Shown here one piece after another: positions 35,701-48,576 of a stretch of 64,000 nt of DNA (position 1 is the first letter of the stretch; each line of letters starts with the position of its first letter). Location of the stretch: the NCBI GenBank assembly GCA_033026295.1, contig CM065187.1, positions 3,302,888-3,366,887 of the forward strand, read 5' to 3'. The notes beneath the pieces are model-generated. The model was not told where the DNA came from, searched no databases, and worked only from the letters and a program-made list of their open reading frames with translations. The position numbers and the translations under genes are program-made. This DNA comes from Channa striata. Taxonomy: Eukaryota > Chordata > Actinopteri > Anabantiformes > Channidae.

Positions 35701-38700
35701 TACATAAGAACACACATTCATTTATAACGATAATAAATGACAATTAAACACAACAAAACAGGATCTTTCATATCAGGAGAGATATGAAAGAATAATCAAT
35801 AACACTAGATTATTTTGCTTCGTATATCAGTTTAGTTGATTTCTTGAGTCATTGCTGCAAACGATCGGTGATGAATATGCTAAAAAAGTGTCAAAACACT
35901 GGCAAAGTCTCACTTGGCAACTATTCTGACTGTTTTCATTTATCAAGGTAAGACGGCCTGGTCCCAGTTTCTCTGAGACTTAAGTTTTATTGAGGGTCAC
36001 TGGATGTGTCAGGCACATCTTGTGCGGTTGGAAACTATAATAGGGATGTTTTTTTATTGTTGTGAATGGAGCAGCTGGATAACCACGGTTGTGCCCTTAT
36101 CACAATGTGTTACGAGATGTAGCCTCAGTTTCCAGACCCTATATGAGATGATAATTGGGCCAAATATGCAAAACAATTGACTGGTGAAAAACACTCATGT
36201 AGGGCACATGTCTGTCACTCATTTACCAGAGACTTAGTTTGTTCTTATCTTTGGTCTTTTCATTAATAGAGCAAAAGTAATTATGATAAATAAAATTAGG
36301 CTAACGGCTTACTTACAGTAAATCTGACACCACAATAGTAATAATATAGTGACATTTTTTGGCTTTGCTAGGCTTTGTTGTTATGCTCTGATGTAGATGA
36401 AACATTAACTAAATTGTAATGCACGGAAGATGCCCATGATCTTAACAAGTCTGATGCTATAACATAAACCTAGGTAAATGAACGTGCCTAATGCACATTA
36501 GGCCTGCAGTTGATCTCCATTCAATGGCCACTTTATTAGGTACCTTTGTACAATCTAATGCAATCCACAGCAGCTCTGCCATGAATACTACTTTTACAAG
36601 CTTATAATTTCTCCATTTTTCTGTTTATTATTGCGGTTGTACTGAAGTGCATTGTATTAAGAGATAGTTCTAGATAGGTTGAAGAAATGTTTTGGCCGCC
36701 CTATGTAAAATGTAAAAAGTAAAATGTATTTAATATGAACAAGGGGGAAAATCTTTAGAGCCTCCTCTTCTTATAATCCTAAGTGTGTCTGTTAGAAACT
36801 AAATTACTTCTTTGGCTTTTTTTCCAACAGATTTTGAATAACGCGCTCTGCATTGTGGAGTTGATAATATTGTGTGCAATGTGCACACTCCTCTTGTGCA
36901 TTAATGCTACAAAATAAACATGCAGCCATAAACATGCAAATGCTACAGCTATTAGTGATTTTCATTATCAGTGAGTCTCTTGATTCATTTTACATTTGGT
37001 CCTTAAATGTCAGGAATAATGACACATGCCCACCACCACATCCTAAAGCTGAAGCTCTTTGATTTCTCAAACGACTGCACATTGCCTTAAGCATTTCTTG
37101 CAGTGCGTGAGGCTTATGTTGAATTGTAGGCAGTGGCAGCGTGTTATTTGACGATAGCTCGCTGTCTCTCTCGTATAATAATTTTACCACACCCAAGTAA
37201 CAAAGATTCTCACAGTCGAGACCTGTAAAATACTTATTTTGAAAGGACGAAAGAAAGGTACCCAAACAGAATTAGTTTTAGATTTCTACAAAGTGGAAGA
37301 GTTGAAAACTGAAAACAGCGCTGGAGCGGTTCTACCGTTCAGAACATCCTGTAATTATGTGCTCATTGTACATAAGAGTACTTTGATTTGTGCGTACATG
37401 TTCTTTCTCAAAACACTTGAAATGAAGAAAAGCATTAAATCCTCACACTTGGGAAGCTGTGATTAGAGAATGTTTTAGGTTGAGAAGTGACTTAAATGAT
37501 TAGGCTTTAATTAAGATGAGTAATCCTGCTGCTGTTGAAGTGCTGGCTCAGCAGCACTAAACAGTCGCAGGCCGTCTCTGGCTTCGTATTCTTCATAGAC
37601 AACACGTAGATTTGACTATGTAAATGTAATGACTTCAGGAAACGAGAATGTTCTATTATGAACCAAAGCAGCTCTGTTTTAAAAGGACGTGTCAAAGGAA
37701 CCGTCAATCCACTGTTTGCTTATTCGAGCACTTGTGCCTGTGACACAATTAGTTTGAATGGAAGTTTGGTGGTTGGGCAAATGAAAGTGCCTAACTCGTG
37801 CCCCCGGCAGGAGTCGGCTCATTCGGCCCAGGGGTTTTCCTGGCTAGCAGCGGCTCCAGGGGCAGGGAATCGGTGTAAGGTCGGCCACTGGTTACCCGGG
37901 AAACACAGACCCAAGGTAAACAGTGGGAGCAGTGTTCGAGCTGAATCGTGTAGTGTCTGCCCCAGACCCAATGTGGAGGGCTATGGGAAAGCAGCCTGGA
38001 ATTAATATAAGAGTCTCTATTCATATCTGTACGTCCGTGCGCAGAGAAGAGCACTTTATTCACAGCTCTGGATGAAGATTGGGTGCTGGTACATTTCACT
38101 GTTATCTGAGGCTGAAGTGAAGGAGCAGTATTGTGTATAAAGTGGAGCTGCTGGTTTCTGAGAGTCGAGAGATGAATATTTGTGTGTACAATAGCTGTTT
38201 TGATAAGGTTTATCTCAGGAACAATGCGCAGCCTGTGGATAGCTGGACATATGGTATGAATCAGCAACATTCGAGGCCAATTTATTCCTATTGTACTACG
38301 CTCAGACGCTGTAGCTTATGGTATCATTTCTGACCGCACACCACAGAGCCTGCATTTACATGGAGCATCTCTCACATGTTTTACTCTCGCTTTTATGGAG
38401 TGGGCTTGGCTTTTTCTCCCTCCGCTGTGAAAGAGCTTCTGTTTAGTTCTCGTTGAAATCATGAATTAGTCAGAATTAGCCCCACTACACATCACAATCT
38501 ACTTTTCCTAATAAACTTAGCAATGCCAGTATCACACCCATGGTCTTTTTTTGTACGTAATGCTATTAAATAGGCTCTTGTGTTCTACACTTGGCAGACG
38601 TTTCTGGTAACATACCAAAGGTTTGTCCTTTTTGAAATGGAATTTGCTTCTCATTAAGGATGCCCTTTAAAGGCTGTTCATTTATCCCTCTAACAACTAT

Positions 38701-41700
38701 TGCCCCTGTAGGGATGTTCCATTGCCCTGCATCCAGATGCTCTTCATTCTTAAAAGAGAGAGAACTATGTAAAAATAAAATTTATTATTGATTCAATCTA
38801 ATCAATAATTAACAGTTTGTTTAATCAAAGGTCAAAGTATGTGAAATAAAATGATTCATTAGAATATTGTAATTTCTAACCCATGAGATGTTCACTTTAC
38901 TAGCAAAGAAATTTCTGAAAACCAGAAAAATGGACATTTGACATGCTGACATGCAGAGATCTGTAGGCGTTTTTTCCACAGTCAATACCTTGACTGGTTC
39001 AGGCAGGGGAGAGTCTGAACAATTTTCCAATGTTCTTCCTTGTGGAGTCCTGTTTGCACCTATGTCCCAGCTGATGCACGTTGTTTTTCTCTCTTTTTGT
39101 CGCAGGTTTTGGACAAGCACAAAGCCATGGACAGCATGGTGGAGCTATTGCAGGTGTATCCGGAGGAGGACGAGGCATATGGAGAGTTGCTGGAGGCGAC
39201 AACTCAGCTGTACCACTACCTGCTTCAGCCTTTCAGGGACATGAGGGAACTGGCTATGTTGCGGAGACAGCAGATTAAGGTAACCCCCTTCCCACCGCGC
39301 ACACACACAACAGCCATCTGTTTTAGGTTTGAATTTAAGTAGGTTTAAACCTCACTTTAGCTGGCGAACTGGTCTAACCTAGAACACTCTGTCTCAGACT
39401 ATCTGTCTAACTAACTAAAACGTACTTCACCCGTTGCAAGGCTATTTTTAAAGCTCGACAGTTTTAAAAGCAAAAGCTAAATCTCGGGAACGAGCCCAGA
39501 ACCACTGCATGGTCCCGCTGAGCCAACTGTGCTTAGCCCACTGTAATGACCTTAGCATTAGTTGGGAGGCTCCATGTGGTGGTGTAGCAGCCAATCTGTG
39601 TTACCCTGTAGCTTTGCATCAGGGGGCTGCTGGGGGATCAGCCAGAGAGGCTTTTTCCCCCACCCAGAGCTGCTTAACAACCCGCATAAGTATCATTACT
39701 AAATCACTCAGTAGTTCTGCAGCCGCAGCACGGTCTGTTCCACCTTTGTTGTTTTTCCTCATTAAAGGCTTGGGAAGGGAAGAAAACATCAGACTAATTT
39801 ATGTTGGCTCAGCGTCAACACATGTCTGGTTGGGCCAGTGGGTCAGAGTTCTACTAGCTTCAGGTAAACGTCTTCAACTGCCATGCTGGAAGCATTGGCA
39901 TATACGTAAACATTGTCTGAACAAATGCATTAAATAAGTTGTTAGCACACCATAATAAGAGAGTGATTTTTGGATGTAGTGTTTGAACATCCAGTGAGGA
40001 ATCTGTTTGAGTGTGTCCGTTCCATGGAGCCTCACAAGGTTCCAGAACGCTGCTTGTCTCTGTGGCTGAGTACATGCAGATCAGCAAACCAGGATAGATG
40101 AGAAGCAAAAATAACACACTTTCCCTCTCCTAAGAAAAGGCACGAGCACAACTTTGCCTGAGTCTGTGTCACGTTGGCCTTTTTGGCATTGATGTTATCT
40201 TGTCCAGGTTTGAGGGACGTTTCACTGGACATACAGTGTGTTGTCCCTGTCTTTTTTCTGGTAGACAGTTTATCCTCTGTTGTGTGGTGAGTACTTTCCC
40301 TTCTACAAACTACATTCCTTACACAACTTGCAGCGTCGTGTCACTAACCAACACAAGTGTGTGGGTGTGTTTATGACTGTATATTATGATGTTGTTTGGG
40401 TTCTTGGTTGGATGCTGAGCTAAATTCAGAAGTTCAGTGAGTCATCAAAATGTATATAATGTATGTATTTTTCTTGAAGGACCAGCAAAATCCTGTCTTT
40501 GTATTTTTAGTATTATGTGTCAACACACAGTAGCTTATTCCTCTGTGCCAAAGAGCTCCAGTGTATCAGAAATTGGTGAATTGGAGGGTTAAGCTTCGCA
40601 CAGATCTCCAATCCTTGTATTAGTGCAGAAATCGATGTGCGACTGAGCTGAAAGCGGCACTACAAACTGAAGGGGTGTGGGATCATAGATACTTTCAAAA
40701 TGCATTATGGGAATTGTAGTAAGCAGTGTTTATACTTTTGACTTCTGTTTCCAAATGGATCTAGAACTGAAATACAAAAATAACTGGTAACAGACTGTTT
40801 ATGGTTAGTAAAATATAATTATTTACATCGCGTTAGAATGCCACAGTTTTCAGCTCTGCCACTCGCTTCCCCTTAGGGCTCAAAACAAAGCTGTATGCAA
40901 ATGAACCTTTGATCCCAGCAGAGACGGTTGCCCCCCCCCCTCCCCCCCTACCTGATGAGTCAGGGGATTGTGGCTTTTGTGAAGGTAAGGAGAGGTCCTG
41001 AGAAGAAGGATACAGGATATGTTAATTTACAGGCAGTTTGCATCCTGCTTGATGTTGCATAGATGAGGTGAAAAGAGTGAGAACAGCTGAGTATCAGTTG
41101 CCTGCTAAAATCGCAGCCTGTGTGGACTTCATCCGCAAGTGTGAGAACACGTGGCTCCTGTGAATGAACAGTAGAATGAATGAGCAACTGAAAGAATCGA
41201 CGACAAAGGGAGTTCGGGAATATGTTGAATGCTGCTTTGTGTGACGGTTCTATTACATATCGCAGCAGGGCAGAGTCCGTGTCCTGTTGCCTGGAAGGTC
41301 AGAGGTCAGCAATGAATTAAAAATGTGGTTTCTGTGTCTGAGATAGTTTTGTGTGACTCTGAGCTCCAGTTACAACTTTGCTTCAGCTGCATTTTTACCT
41401 GGCAACAGTCGTCATGGTAGGACCTGAAACACCTGCTGTGTTCACTTCCAGGTGTCACAAATTGTGAAATATCCCAATGCAAATTTGAAGCACAAATCCA
41501 CGGCCTGTTGAAGAAGGCCGTGAATGCTGATTTGAATTTGGTTAGACTACGAGTAGGATGTCCTCATACACACTGGGCTGCAACTGAAAGACTTTGTTGT
41601 TGATTTGTTATTGACATTATTTTCTTGATTACTTTACTAGTTGATTTCAAATGAATTAAAAAAAAAAGGAAGTCAGAAGTTAGTTATCATCATTCTGGAT

Positions 41701-44700
41701 AAAAGAACAAATTCAACATTAAAAAATTGTAGCCAGACAATTCCTTGCAGTAAAGTAGTTATTGATACATTTACTGTTGATTGGATACTACAGTTTTTTT
41801 CTAATAACATACATTTACGTGGGCTGTAGAAAAGCAATCATTTTAATAATCTGCAGACAGTTATTTAGTTTGTTTTTCATAATGTTTTTATAATGTTTGA
41901 CAGTCCAATTCCAGAATTTTTCAGTTTACTAACATTTGTGGCAAATGGTCACATTTGCGAATATTTGGAATAAGGAAAAAAGAACATTTCTGGTGACATA
42001 CCAAACACGACAATTATTCAATAATCAAAATAGTTGGCAACCAGACTCATTCCAGACTTTAGATTAAATTACAAAAGAAACCCGCTGTGGCCCAGGTCGG
42101 GCTTCATGAATGGAAGGTGGAGTAGATGTTAATCACCTGTTGTAAGTATGCTGGTCTTAAGTGGAGGAGGGGGCCGGTCATCTTCAAGAACAACGCTGGT
42201 GTTTTCACTACAGTTGGTTCCTAATGAAGATAAACAGGCGACAAATATATATCATTTTCTAAAATGTATAATTTTCTTTAAAAACAGAAAGTAACGTCCT
42301 GTTTTTACAAATGTTCCTCACACAGAAGAAGCGGTGCTGGGGACTCTGCAGGAGTGAATTATCTCACACACTTGGCCCACTTGTTAGCATTTGGAGCAAC
42401 AGAACAATGGAAATACTCCAGCAATCAGTCCCCTTGTAGTATTAATTCGAGTTATATCTACCCGCCCTCTCAACCTCTCCCGGTGTTAACTCACAAAAAC
42501 GCCTTGCGTCCTATTTTCACCCACGGAGATAAGGGCCGCCATGACAGTATCTGTGCTGTGATCCCAGCACTTTACCACGAGAAGTGGCGTCACTTCTATT
42601 TCCAGCGAGTCTGACACGTCTGTGTTTTGTCACCGACAGCTGGTAACCAGAGGTGTTAAAGGAAGTCACTCTGGTTACATTTCCCCGCTGCCTCCAAAAG
42701 GCTGGTAAAAGGAAAGCAGCTGATTGGGCCCAAAAAGTTCTTCTTCTCCCAAACTCCCCGACCCAGGACCTATTGCCTAATTACTCCGTTTGCCCTGGCT
42801 GCCAACTCCAGGACTTGCCCTTGTGGTTCTAAGCCTCTTTCACCACGGTTCTCTCAGTGAAAATTGAAGAAAACAGGATGTATCTGAACCACAGGAAAAG
42901 AGTCTGGAGTCTTTTGTAAATGAGAGATTTCAGCTTTTTATTTTCAACAAACAAGCATTTTGTCTCTAAGGATTAGTGGGGGGGGTGTCCCGTGTGATTC
43001 AGATATGTTTTGCTCTAGTTTGGTTGGTCACAGAAACAAAGTTTAGAGCCACTGGTTCTCTGCGGGTGTTGAGTTTGGGATCTTGCTCTGTTCACGTGTA
43101 GGTGCAACTCTTTCACGATCAGACACTATGTGCTTTGTGTGGAGGAATGCCGACGCAGTGAGATCACGGCTAGCGGGGACTGGCGTTACATTTTTACTCT
43201 CTATCTCTGGACTTCACTTGTTCCTGAGTACTTTCTTTCCTGTCAGACTTTTCTTTCTGCTCTCTGACGTAATCTCTCATCCCCGTGCTCCCAGTTTCAC
43301 CCCAAACCACTCCCTGTTCTGGTGCCTCACGTGCACACACTCTCAGAGCGCTGGATGTGCTGGCTCATAAATCAAGGCATTTGTGGTTTGGTTGGTGATT
43401 GGATTGGTCCTGTTTATTTTTGGACATCTGCACACATCTGTTAAACATTGAGGTGTTAGTATATATCACTGTATGTGCATGAGGCCCTCAGGGGGCATTT
43501 AGCTTAAAGTCTGTGTACATTCTGTTCCTGGGGATTGTGTTTCTCAGTTCCCACCCTGGACAGGCTCCACGTGGCAACGTTTTTGCCGTTTCTTACTCTT
43601 CACATGGCCTGACACGAGTTGGTGAACTGCGAGGAATGAACTCTGCTCCGTGCGAGGCCGTGCTTTGTAATATAATTGTCTGGTGGAGTGTGATGAGACT
43701 TCCTTTGTTGTCCGAGACTTTTTATACCAGCCCAGTAGGACACTGGGTTAGTGTCACTAAATGTGAACGTGCAGGTCACTGCTCACTTTTACATCCATCT
43801 GCTGGAAGCTGTTGGTATTACAGATCACTATATTTACCAGGATTTCCCTGCACGAGGAGAATGGACAGGTGCTTTGGAAGTCCTCCGAGTTTTAACTGAG
43901 TCAAATCTAAACCCAGATGTGATACAGATACTGTTGGTTGCACAAAACATAGTGATTGATACGTGCAAACTTTTATTCGCCCTCCTAAGGCAGTGCTCCA
44001 TAATCCCTGTTTCGCACATATTGCAGCCGTGACATATTTTCCCACTCTTTCTGCAGAGCATTTCAACTTTGAAATATCGTTAGGTTTTTCTTGCACACAG
44101 CATGTTTAATATCGTCCCACAGAGTTTCCGTCACGTTCAAGTCAGGGGACTGTGTGGGTTGTTCCAAAAGCCTCATCTTGTGTCTTGATTTTGAGCTGTG
44201 CTTTGGATCAGTGTATTGAATTTACTGATATTTAATGGAACCCATTCTTTGCTGTCTGCACAGGGTTTCCTGTGCCACACAGCTGTAACGTTTCTATCCC
44301 CATTCTGACCAGTGGAAAAATAGTGGGTTACTGTGTGCTGACAGAGAGAATATTTATCATTACATATAGAAATAAACGTTTGTTACCCTGCACGTGTAGT
44401 ATATGGATGGTAAAATATTGGTGTGCAGGTTAAAATTTTTGTGAGGGTCTCACAGTTTTGAAACCCCCTGTTCTACACTGACCTACCCTGAACTACCCGT
44501 GCTGACACAGATACTTTTGACCCCATCAGATCTCTCTGGAGACGGAGCGCCTGGGTCCTCGTCGTGTGGAGAGCCTGAGGAAAGAGGACGAGGACTGGCA
44601 GAAGAAGGCTCATGCAGCCGTACTCTCCATACAGGACCTGACTGTCAAATTCTTTGAAACCACAACTCGAGCTCAGAAAGGTAAACACACAAAGGAGGCA

Positions 44701-47700
44701 TTTTCAACGTTCATCATTGTCTTTACTGCGAGCTTTAAACGTTTGAACTCCATCACCCGGTGCAATAGAGATCAGCAACTTCCCCTCTCTGATGTCTGAC
44801 CTCTCACATACCAAAGAGGTTTCTGAAAGTCAAACTGGCTGTAGAAGTATTTTAATCCTCAAGTTATTTCAGTTATGAATTGCAAGGAGACATTTTAGCT
44901 GTTCTCTAGACATCAGCTTCATGTAAGAGGTTTTGTGTTGAAGTATTCGTAAACCGTTCTAAAGCTCGGCTTCAATGTGCATTTTAGGGCTGCAGGTAAC
45001 GATTTTCTTTCTTGGCAATTTCTTCAGCTAATCGTCCAAAGATGTATTTCACAAAAATCTAGAAGCAGAGTTTGGAATATTTAACAAAATAATTTTTGTC
45101 ATTGATTAGTCAGTTATCAAAAGAGTTTCCTTTTCATTTTCTATATTTGAACTATGTGATTAATAGACTTTTCTGCCACTTTTATCAATATGTTGCAGCT
45201 CTGTACGAGCGTATGCGAGCTGACCAGAAGAAATTTGGGAAGTCGGCGTGGGCAGCAGCGGTTGAACGCATGGAGCGGCTTCAGTACGCCGTGTCCAAAG
45301 AGACTCTGCAGCTGATGAGGGCCCGAGAAATCTGTCTGGAACAGAGGAAACATGGCTTAAAGGAGGAGGTAACACAGGCCGACGTGCAGCGCATGAGACC
45401 GCTCACACGACAATGTATAAATTACGCTGACAGCTGTGTGTGTCAGGGTTAGTGTTTCTAAAAGCTCGTGACGATCAGAGTTAGACACAAACACTTTGGA
45501 CGAGTTAAGGGAGGAGGGGAAAGCAGGATAAAAGTCACGTTCTGGAAATGAGCTCATGACGTAGACATCCGGGTGTAGAACCGTGGAAACGAGTCGTCGG
45601 GAACGACTCTTGGGATCAGATGTTTGCTGTACAATTAAAAAGGTCTAAACTGTCATTTACCCAGTCTGGTTTATCACAGCACTTACTGAAAACAGGAACA
45701 CTGCCTCAGGCTTCTGTTCCACAGGATCCGCTTGTGCTCCAAAAAAATGCAAATTCAGGGAGTCTGGGGAAAAATTACACCAAATGTCAAAGAGTCGTTT
45801 ATATGTGTGACTGATTGTAGATGCAGAGTTTGCAAGGTGGGGAGGATGCCATGCTGCGTCTGGACCAGCTCGAGGCGCTGTACTATGAGTTGCAGCTTCA
45901 GCTGTATGATGTTCAGGCCGAGGTGCTGCGCTGTGAAGAGCTGCTGCTCACCGCCCAGCTGCAGAGTTTACGAAGGCAGATGACTGGTGAGTCCCGACAA
46001 CCTACGTCTGTATATCTGATGGCAAGACTGATGCTTTTGTTAATATTATTGTATATTATGTAAAAATCAGAGCCTTGGCCAGTGTATCAGCTTTAAAATC
46101 ATCACGATCGATATCAGTTAAGCTGCCAGTTATTTGTTTTATTAGTCATTCACGATCGTTTGAAATCTTTGAAAAGGGTGAATAAATACAATTTGAACAA
46201 TGCTCAGTTTGTCATGTGACAGCAAAAGCTTCAAACCATCACTTTAAAAAGGTGAAATCTGACTGAGTTAAACTCAAAATCAAAACACTTGCTTATTCAT
46301 TTTCTGTCAGTGGATCATTATCATTGTTGATCTGTCGCTTAGTTTTGTGCTTTGAGTCTGTAGTTTCTGTTCTATTGTAAAATCACTGCCTAATATTTCT
46401 GCATCAGACAGGAAACGCTTTTACCATAGTAACTTTCCACTTACATATAATGCCAATTTCACTTTAGCCATTCTCACTAACAGAACAAGCATTTTATGTA
46501 AAGTAGAAATGAAAGAAAGAAGAAGCAGAAACAGCTCAGATATTTGTCAGGGCTCTGTGACAGCTCTGTGAACTCGCGACCTGTGAAAGTTCTTACCTTC
46601 ACTGCGGTGAATTGTGCCACGTGTTTTATCAGAGCGACAGGATGAGGTGGTTTACTACGATGCCTTTGAGAGTCCTGATGCCATGAAGGTTGTAGAAGAC
46701 CCTGCCGCCCCACCATCTCCCCTTAGAGATGAAGACCTCAGTGTCCTGCAGCAGAGGACACGGCAGCTCGAGGCCCGCAGAGGTCGCATCACTGCCAAGA
46801 AAGTCTACCTCAGAAACAAGAAGGTGCAGTACGCAACGCTTGGTTGATGCTGAAGTCGCTTGCTGGGAGTTTGTTGCGATTGCTGGACATTTGAAGAAAA
46901 GTGGAGCTGTCTGCATATGAAGCATGTCTCATTTCTTTCCCCTGAACAGGAAATCTGCATCGTCAACCACAACCAGAAGATTCAGCAGCAGCAAAGTAGC
47001 CACACAGACAGCAGTTCCCCGCAGACGCTGCAGCAGGTGAGACTCAAGATTCCGGCTGTTGACACGTAGTGATTTGACAAACAGCTGCGTTGGTGGAACT
47101 GTGTTGTTTCATGTATCAGTGAGATCTAATGTGTTTAAAGCCTAATAGGTGCCATAATGCAGCACAGCAGGTGCAAAACCTCCCAGGACAGGCAAAGGCA
47201 GGTCAATATACCACGTTATTGTTTAATAAAGTGGTGTATTGTACCATTTTACTGTTGTGTGTATGGATAAGTAACTAAATAGAAAGTAAAAAATCTAAAG
47301 TTAACGTGTCTTTCAGTTTTGAGAAAACACAGGAACAGTCACAGTGACATGTCAGACCAACTTGTTGTTTTCCTGTAAAGGGACGAGAAGCTGAGGAGGA
47401 GGACGAAGCCAAACGAAACGCTCGAGTGAGTCAAGAGAGGCAGAGGACGCTGGACAGACTCCGCAGCCTCAAACAGGTGCGACATGCTCAGCCTGCTCAT
47501 ATTTAACTGGCCCGGAATTATCGCTGAATGTTTGCTCCTTATTTGCCCACACAGCGTTATCCAGGTCAGGTGACTCTGAAGTCCAGCCGGCTGCGTCTGA
47601 GTCAGAGTCGGAGGAGAGCGGGACAGCAGCCGGTCACGCAGGCGGCCAGCGTTCAGACCGACTGCATCTCAGACCTCCCGGAGCTCTGGGCTCCTCCTCC

Positions 47701-48576
47701 GCCTGATACCTGCAGCTGTGACACTGTGTCTTTACCCACAGTTGAACTTGAAAACCTCAACTCCTCGCCTCCGTTCCTCTCCTTGCCTCCGCTCTCAGCT
47801 TCTCCGTCGGATCTTTCGCTGGCTCCTCCCCCTCCTCCTCCGCCACCTCCCCCGCCTCCTCCCCCACCTCCTCCTTCAGGAGACCAGCAGCACGGTCAGG
47901 GGAAGGAGGAAAATCCCACCGACAGCCCGGTGAGGCACCTGAAGTGTGATTCGGAGTCTCCCTCGCTACCACTGGCTCCATTTTCCCCTCGATTCTTCGA
48001 CAGCAGCCAGCTGCTGACGGCGAGGAAGAAGCTGAGGAAGACGGCCTCGCTGGACTCCTCGCAGTGGAGGAGAGGTGAGGACGCAGAAAAGTATCCTACA
48101 TCACTGGGTTTTATTTGCTGTAAAATCACATCAAGTGAAACACTAAAACAGTTGTGTTCATGTTCTGCTGCTTGTCTATTTCCAGGTGACATTAACTAAA
48201 TCATTTACATAATTACACGTTATTGTTATTACTAGAAAGTATTGAACTGTTGTGTTTTTTGGCAGCGAGCTCCCCCATGGATGAGGTCCTGGCATCCCTC
48301 AAACGTGGCAGTTTCCACCTGAGGAAAGCCGAACTGCGAGTCTTGGGTCCCGACCCGGATGACGACAGCAACAACATACTGGCTCAGATCAGGCAAGGCG
48401 TCAGGCTGAGGAAGGTACGGACCCGCCCGGAGCAGCCGCGTCACGCCAAGAGCTTCCCCCACTCAGCTGACGCTCTGACCCGCAGCATTCACGAGGCGCT
48501 GAGGAGAATCAAAGAGGCTTCGCCCGAGTCCGAGTCCGAGGACGAAGGCCTTCCGTGCACCGACTGGGAAAACTAG
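31819..48576 (+). CDS. jmy: Junction-mediating and regulatory protein (JMY)
   Basis: Actin nucleator and Arp2/3 activator that also acts as a p53/p300 cofactor, shuttling between cytoplasm and nucleus. Exons: 31819-32713, 39106-39279, 44530-44680, 45199-45368, 45821-45986, 46633-46823, 46950-47036, 47381-47476, 47555-48074, 48266-48576. All junctions keep phase. Start MSFTMEDHLES matches the vertebrate N-terminus; KHKFVFIVAW-type and AITCHNRT blocks follow, then FSWAGLFSFQDLRA. The middle is the coiled-coil region (about 300-640). A run of 17 prolines (about 734-750) is followed by tandem WH2 motifs in exon 10: MDEVLASLKRG, NNILAQIRQGVRLRKV and a third near SIHEALRRI. The acidic end is PCTDWEN with the conserved Trp. 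With one surplus base removed in exon 1 the protein is about 919 residues (human 988). The exon 1 frameshift has its own entry. Confidence 0.96.
32017..32040. repeat. GCC repeat coding for eight alanines in JMY
   Basis: Seven GCC codons plus GCG, within the variable low-complexity linker of JMY exon 1. Confidence 0.95.
33930..34458 (+). mobile_element. Teleost interspersed repeat with A18 end
   Basis: Begins ACATTTTGTCATTTGGCAG with ATGCTTTTATCCAA and ACTTACAAGTG, a word string extremely common in fish genomes. It then carries CTCATTCCACCATCG and GATTTTAATCCACGCAG blocks typical of the same element, and ends next to A18 (34441-34458). Non-coding; family not assigned. Confidence 0.55.
34536..34880 (-). 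mobile_element. L2-type LINE endonuclease fragment (degenerate)
   Basis: On the minus strand the reading frame contains LALWNCQPAVNKADFIPAF, then ETNRPQGQLWNLCDELYVLL and LILGDLSTHLDKPQ. These match the apurinic-type endonuclease domain of teleost L2-clade LINEs (WNCQSAxNKAD, GDFNIHLDKPQ). The domain is internally deleted and the catalytic GDFN is GDLS, so it is inactive. Confidence 0.7.
36515..36710. mobile_element. Interspersed repeat with GGCCACTTTATTAGGTAC
   Basis: GGCCACTTTATTAGGTAC followed by CAGCTCTGCCATGAATACTA and GGTTGTACTGAAGTGCATTG: words that recur together in many vertebrate, especially fish, repeats. Family not assigned; no coding part. Confidence 0.5.
41499..41522. repeat. 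Short perfect hairpin
   Basis: CACGGCCT (41499-41506) and AGGCCGTG (41515-41522) pair across an 8-base loop. Flanking CAAATC and GATTTG extend the pairing with a bulge. Confidence 0.6.
44045..44225 (-). mobile_element. Tc1/mariner transposase C-terminal fragment
   Basis: Minus-strand translation gives TDPKHSSKSRHK, LLEQPTQSPDLNVTETLWDD and IKHAV. This is the DDE-domain end of Tc1-like transposases, whose hallmark is DNDPKHTSK ... SPDLNPIExLWxxLK. Only about 55 codons remain, ending at a stop, so it is a relic. Confidence 0.8.
44681..45198 (+). other. JMY intron 3
   Basis: 518 bp, nothing recognised. Confidence 0.75.
45369..45820 (+). other. JMY intron 4
   Basis: 452 bp, nothing recognised. 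Confidence 0.75.
45987..46632 (+). other. JMY intron 5
   Basis: 646 bp, nothing recognised. Confidence 0.75.
47037..47380 (+). other. JMY intron 7
   Basis: 344 bp, nothing recognised. Confidence 0.75.
47825..47875. repeat. CCN repeat coding for 17 prolines in JMY
   Basis: Uninterrupted proline codons of mixed third base just before the WH2 region; the profilin-binding polyproline segment typical of JMY/WHAMM proteins. Confidence 0.95.

Larger units (their letters stand above)
32714..39105 (+). other. JMY intron 1
   Basis: 6.4 kb. Contains an interspersed repeat at 33930-34440 ending at an A18 run, an L2-like LINE fragment (34536-34880, minus), and a repeat with GGCCACTTTATTAGGTAC at 36515-36710. 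No exon recognised; remaining stretches 32900-33900, 35130-36500 and 36720-39100 look like plain intron. Confidence 0.7.
39280..44529 (+). other. JMY intron 2
   Basis: 5.25 kb. Contains a C-rich tract (40931-40949), a hairpin at 41499-41522 and a Tc1/mariner transposase fragment at about 44045-44225. No exon recognised in 39300-44040. Confidence 0.7.

Noticed and set aside
47718..47933. Plus-strand frame rich in Leu/Arg
   Set aside because: Out-of-frame reading of the JMY polyproline exon.
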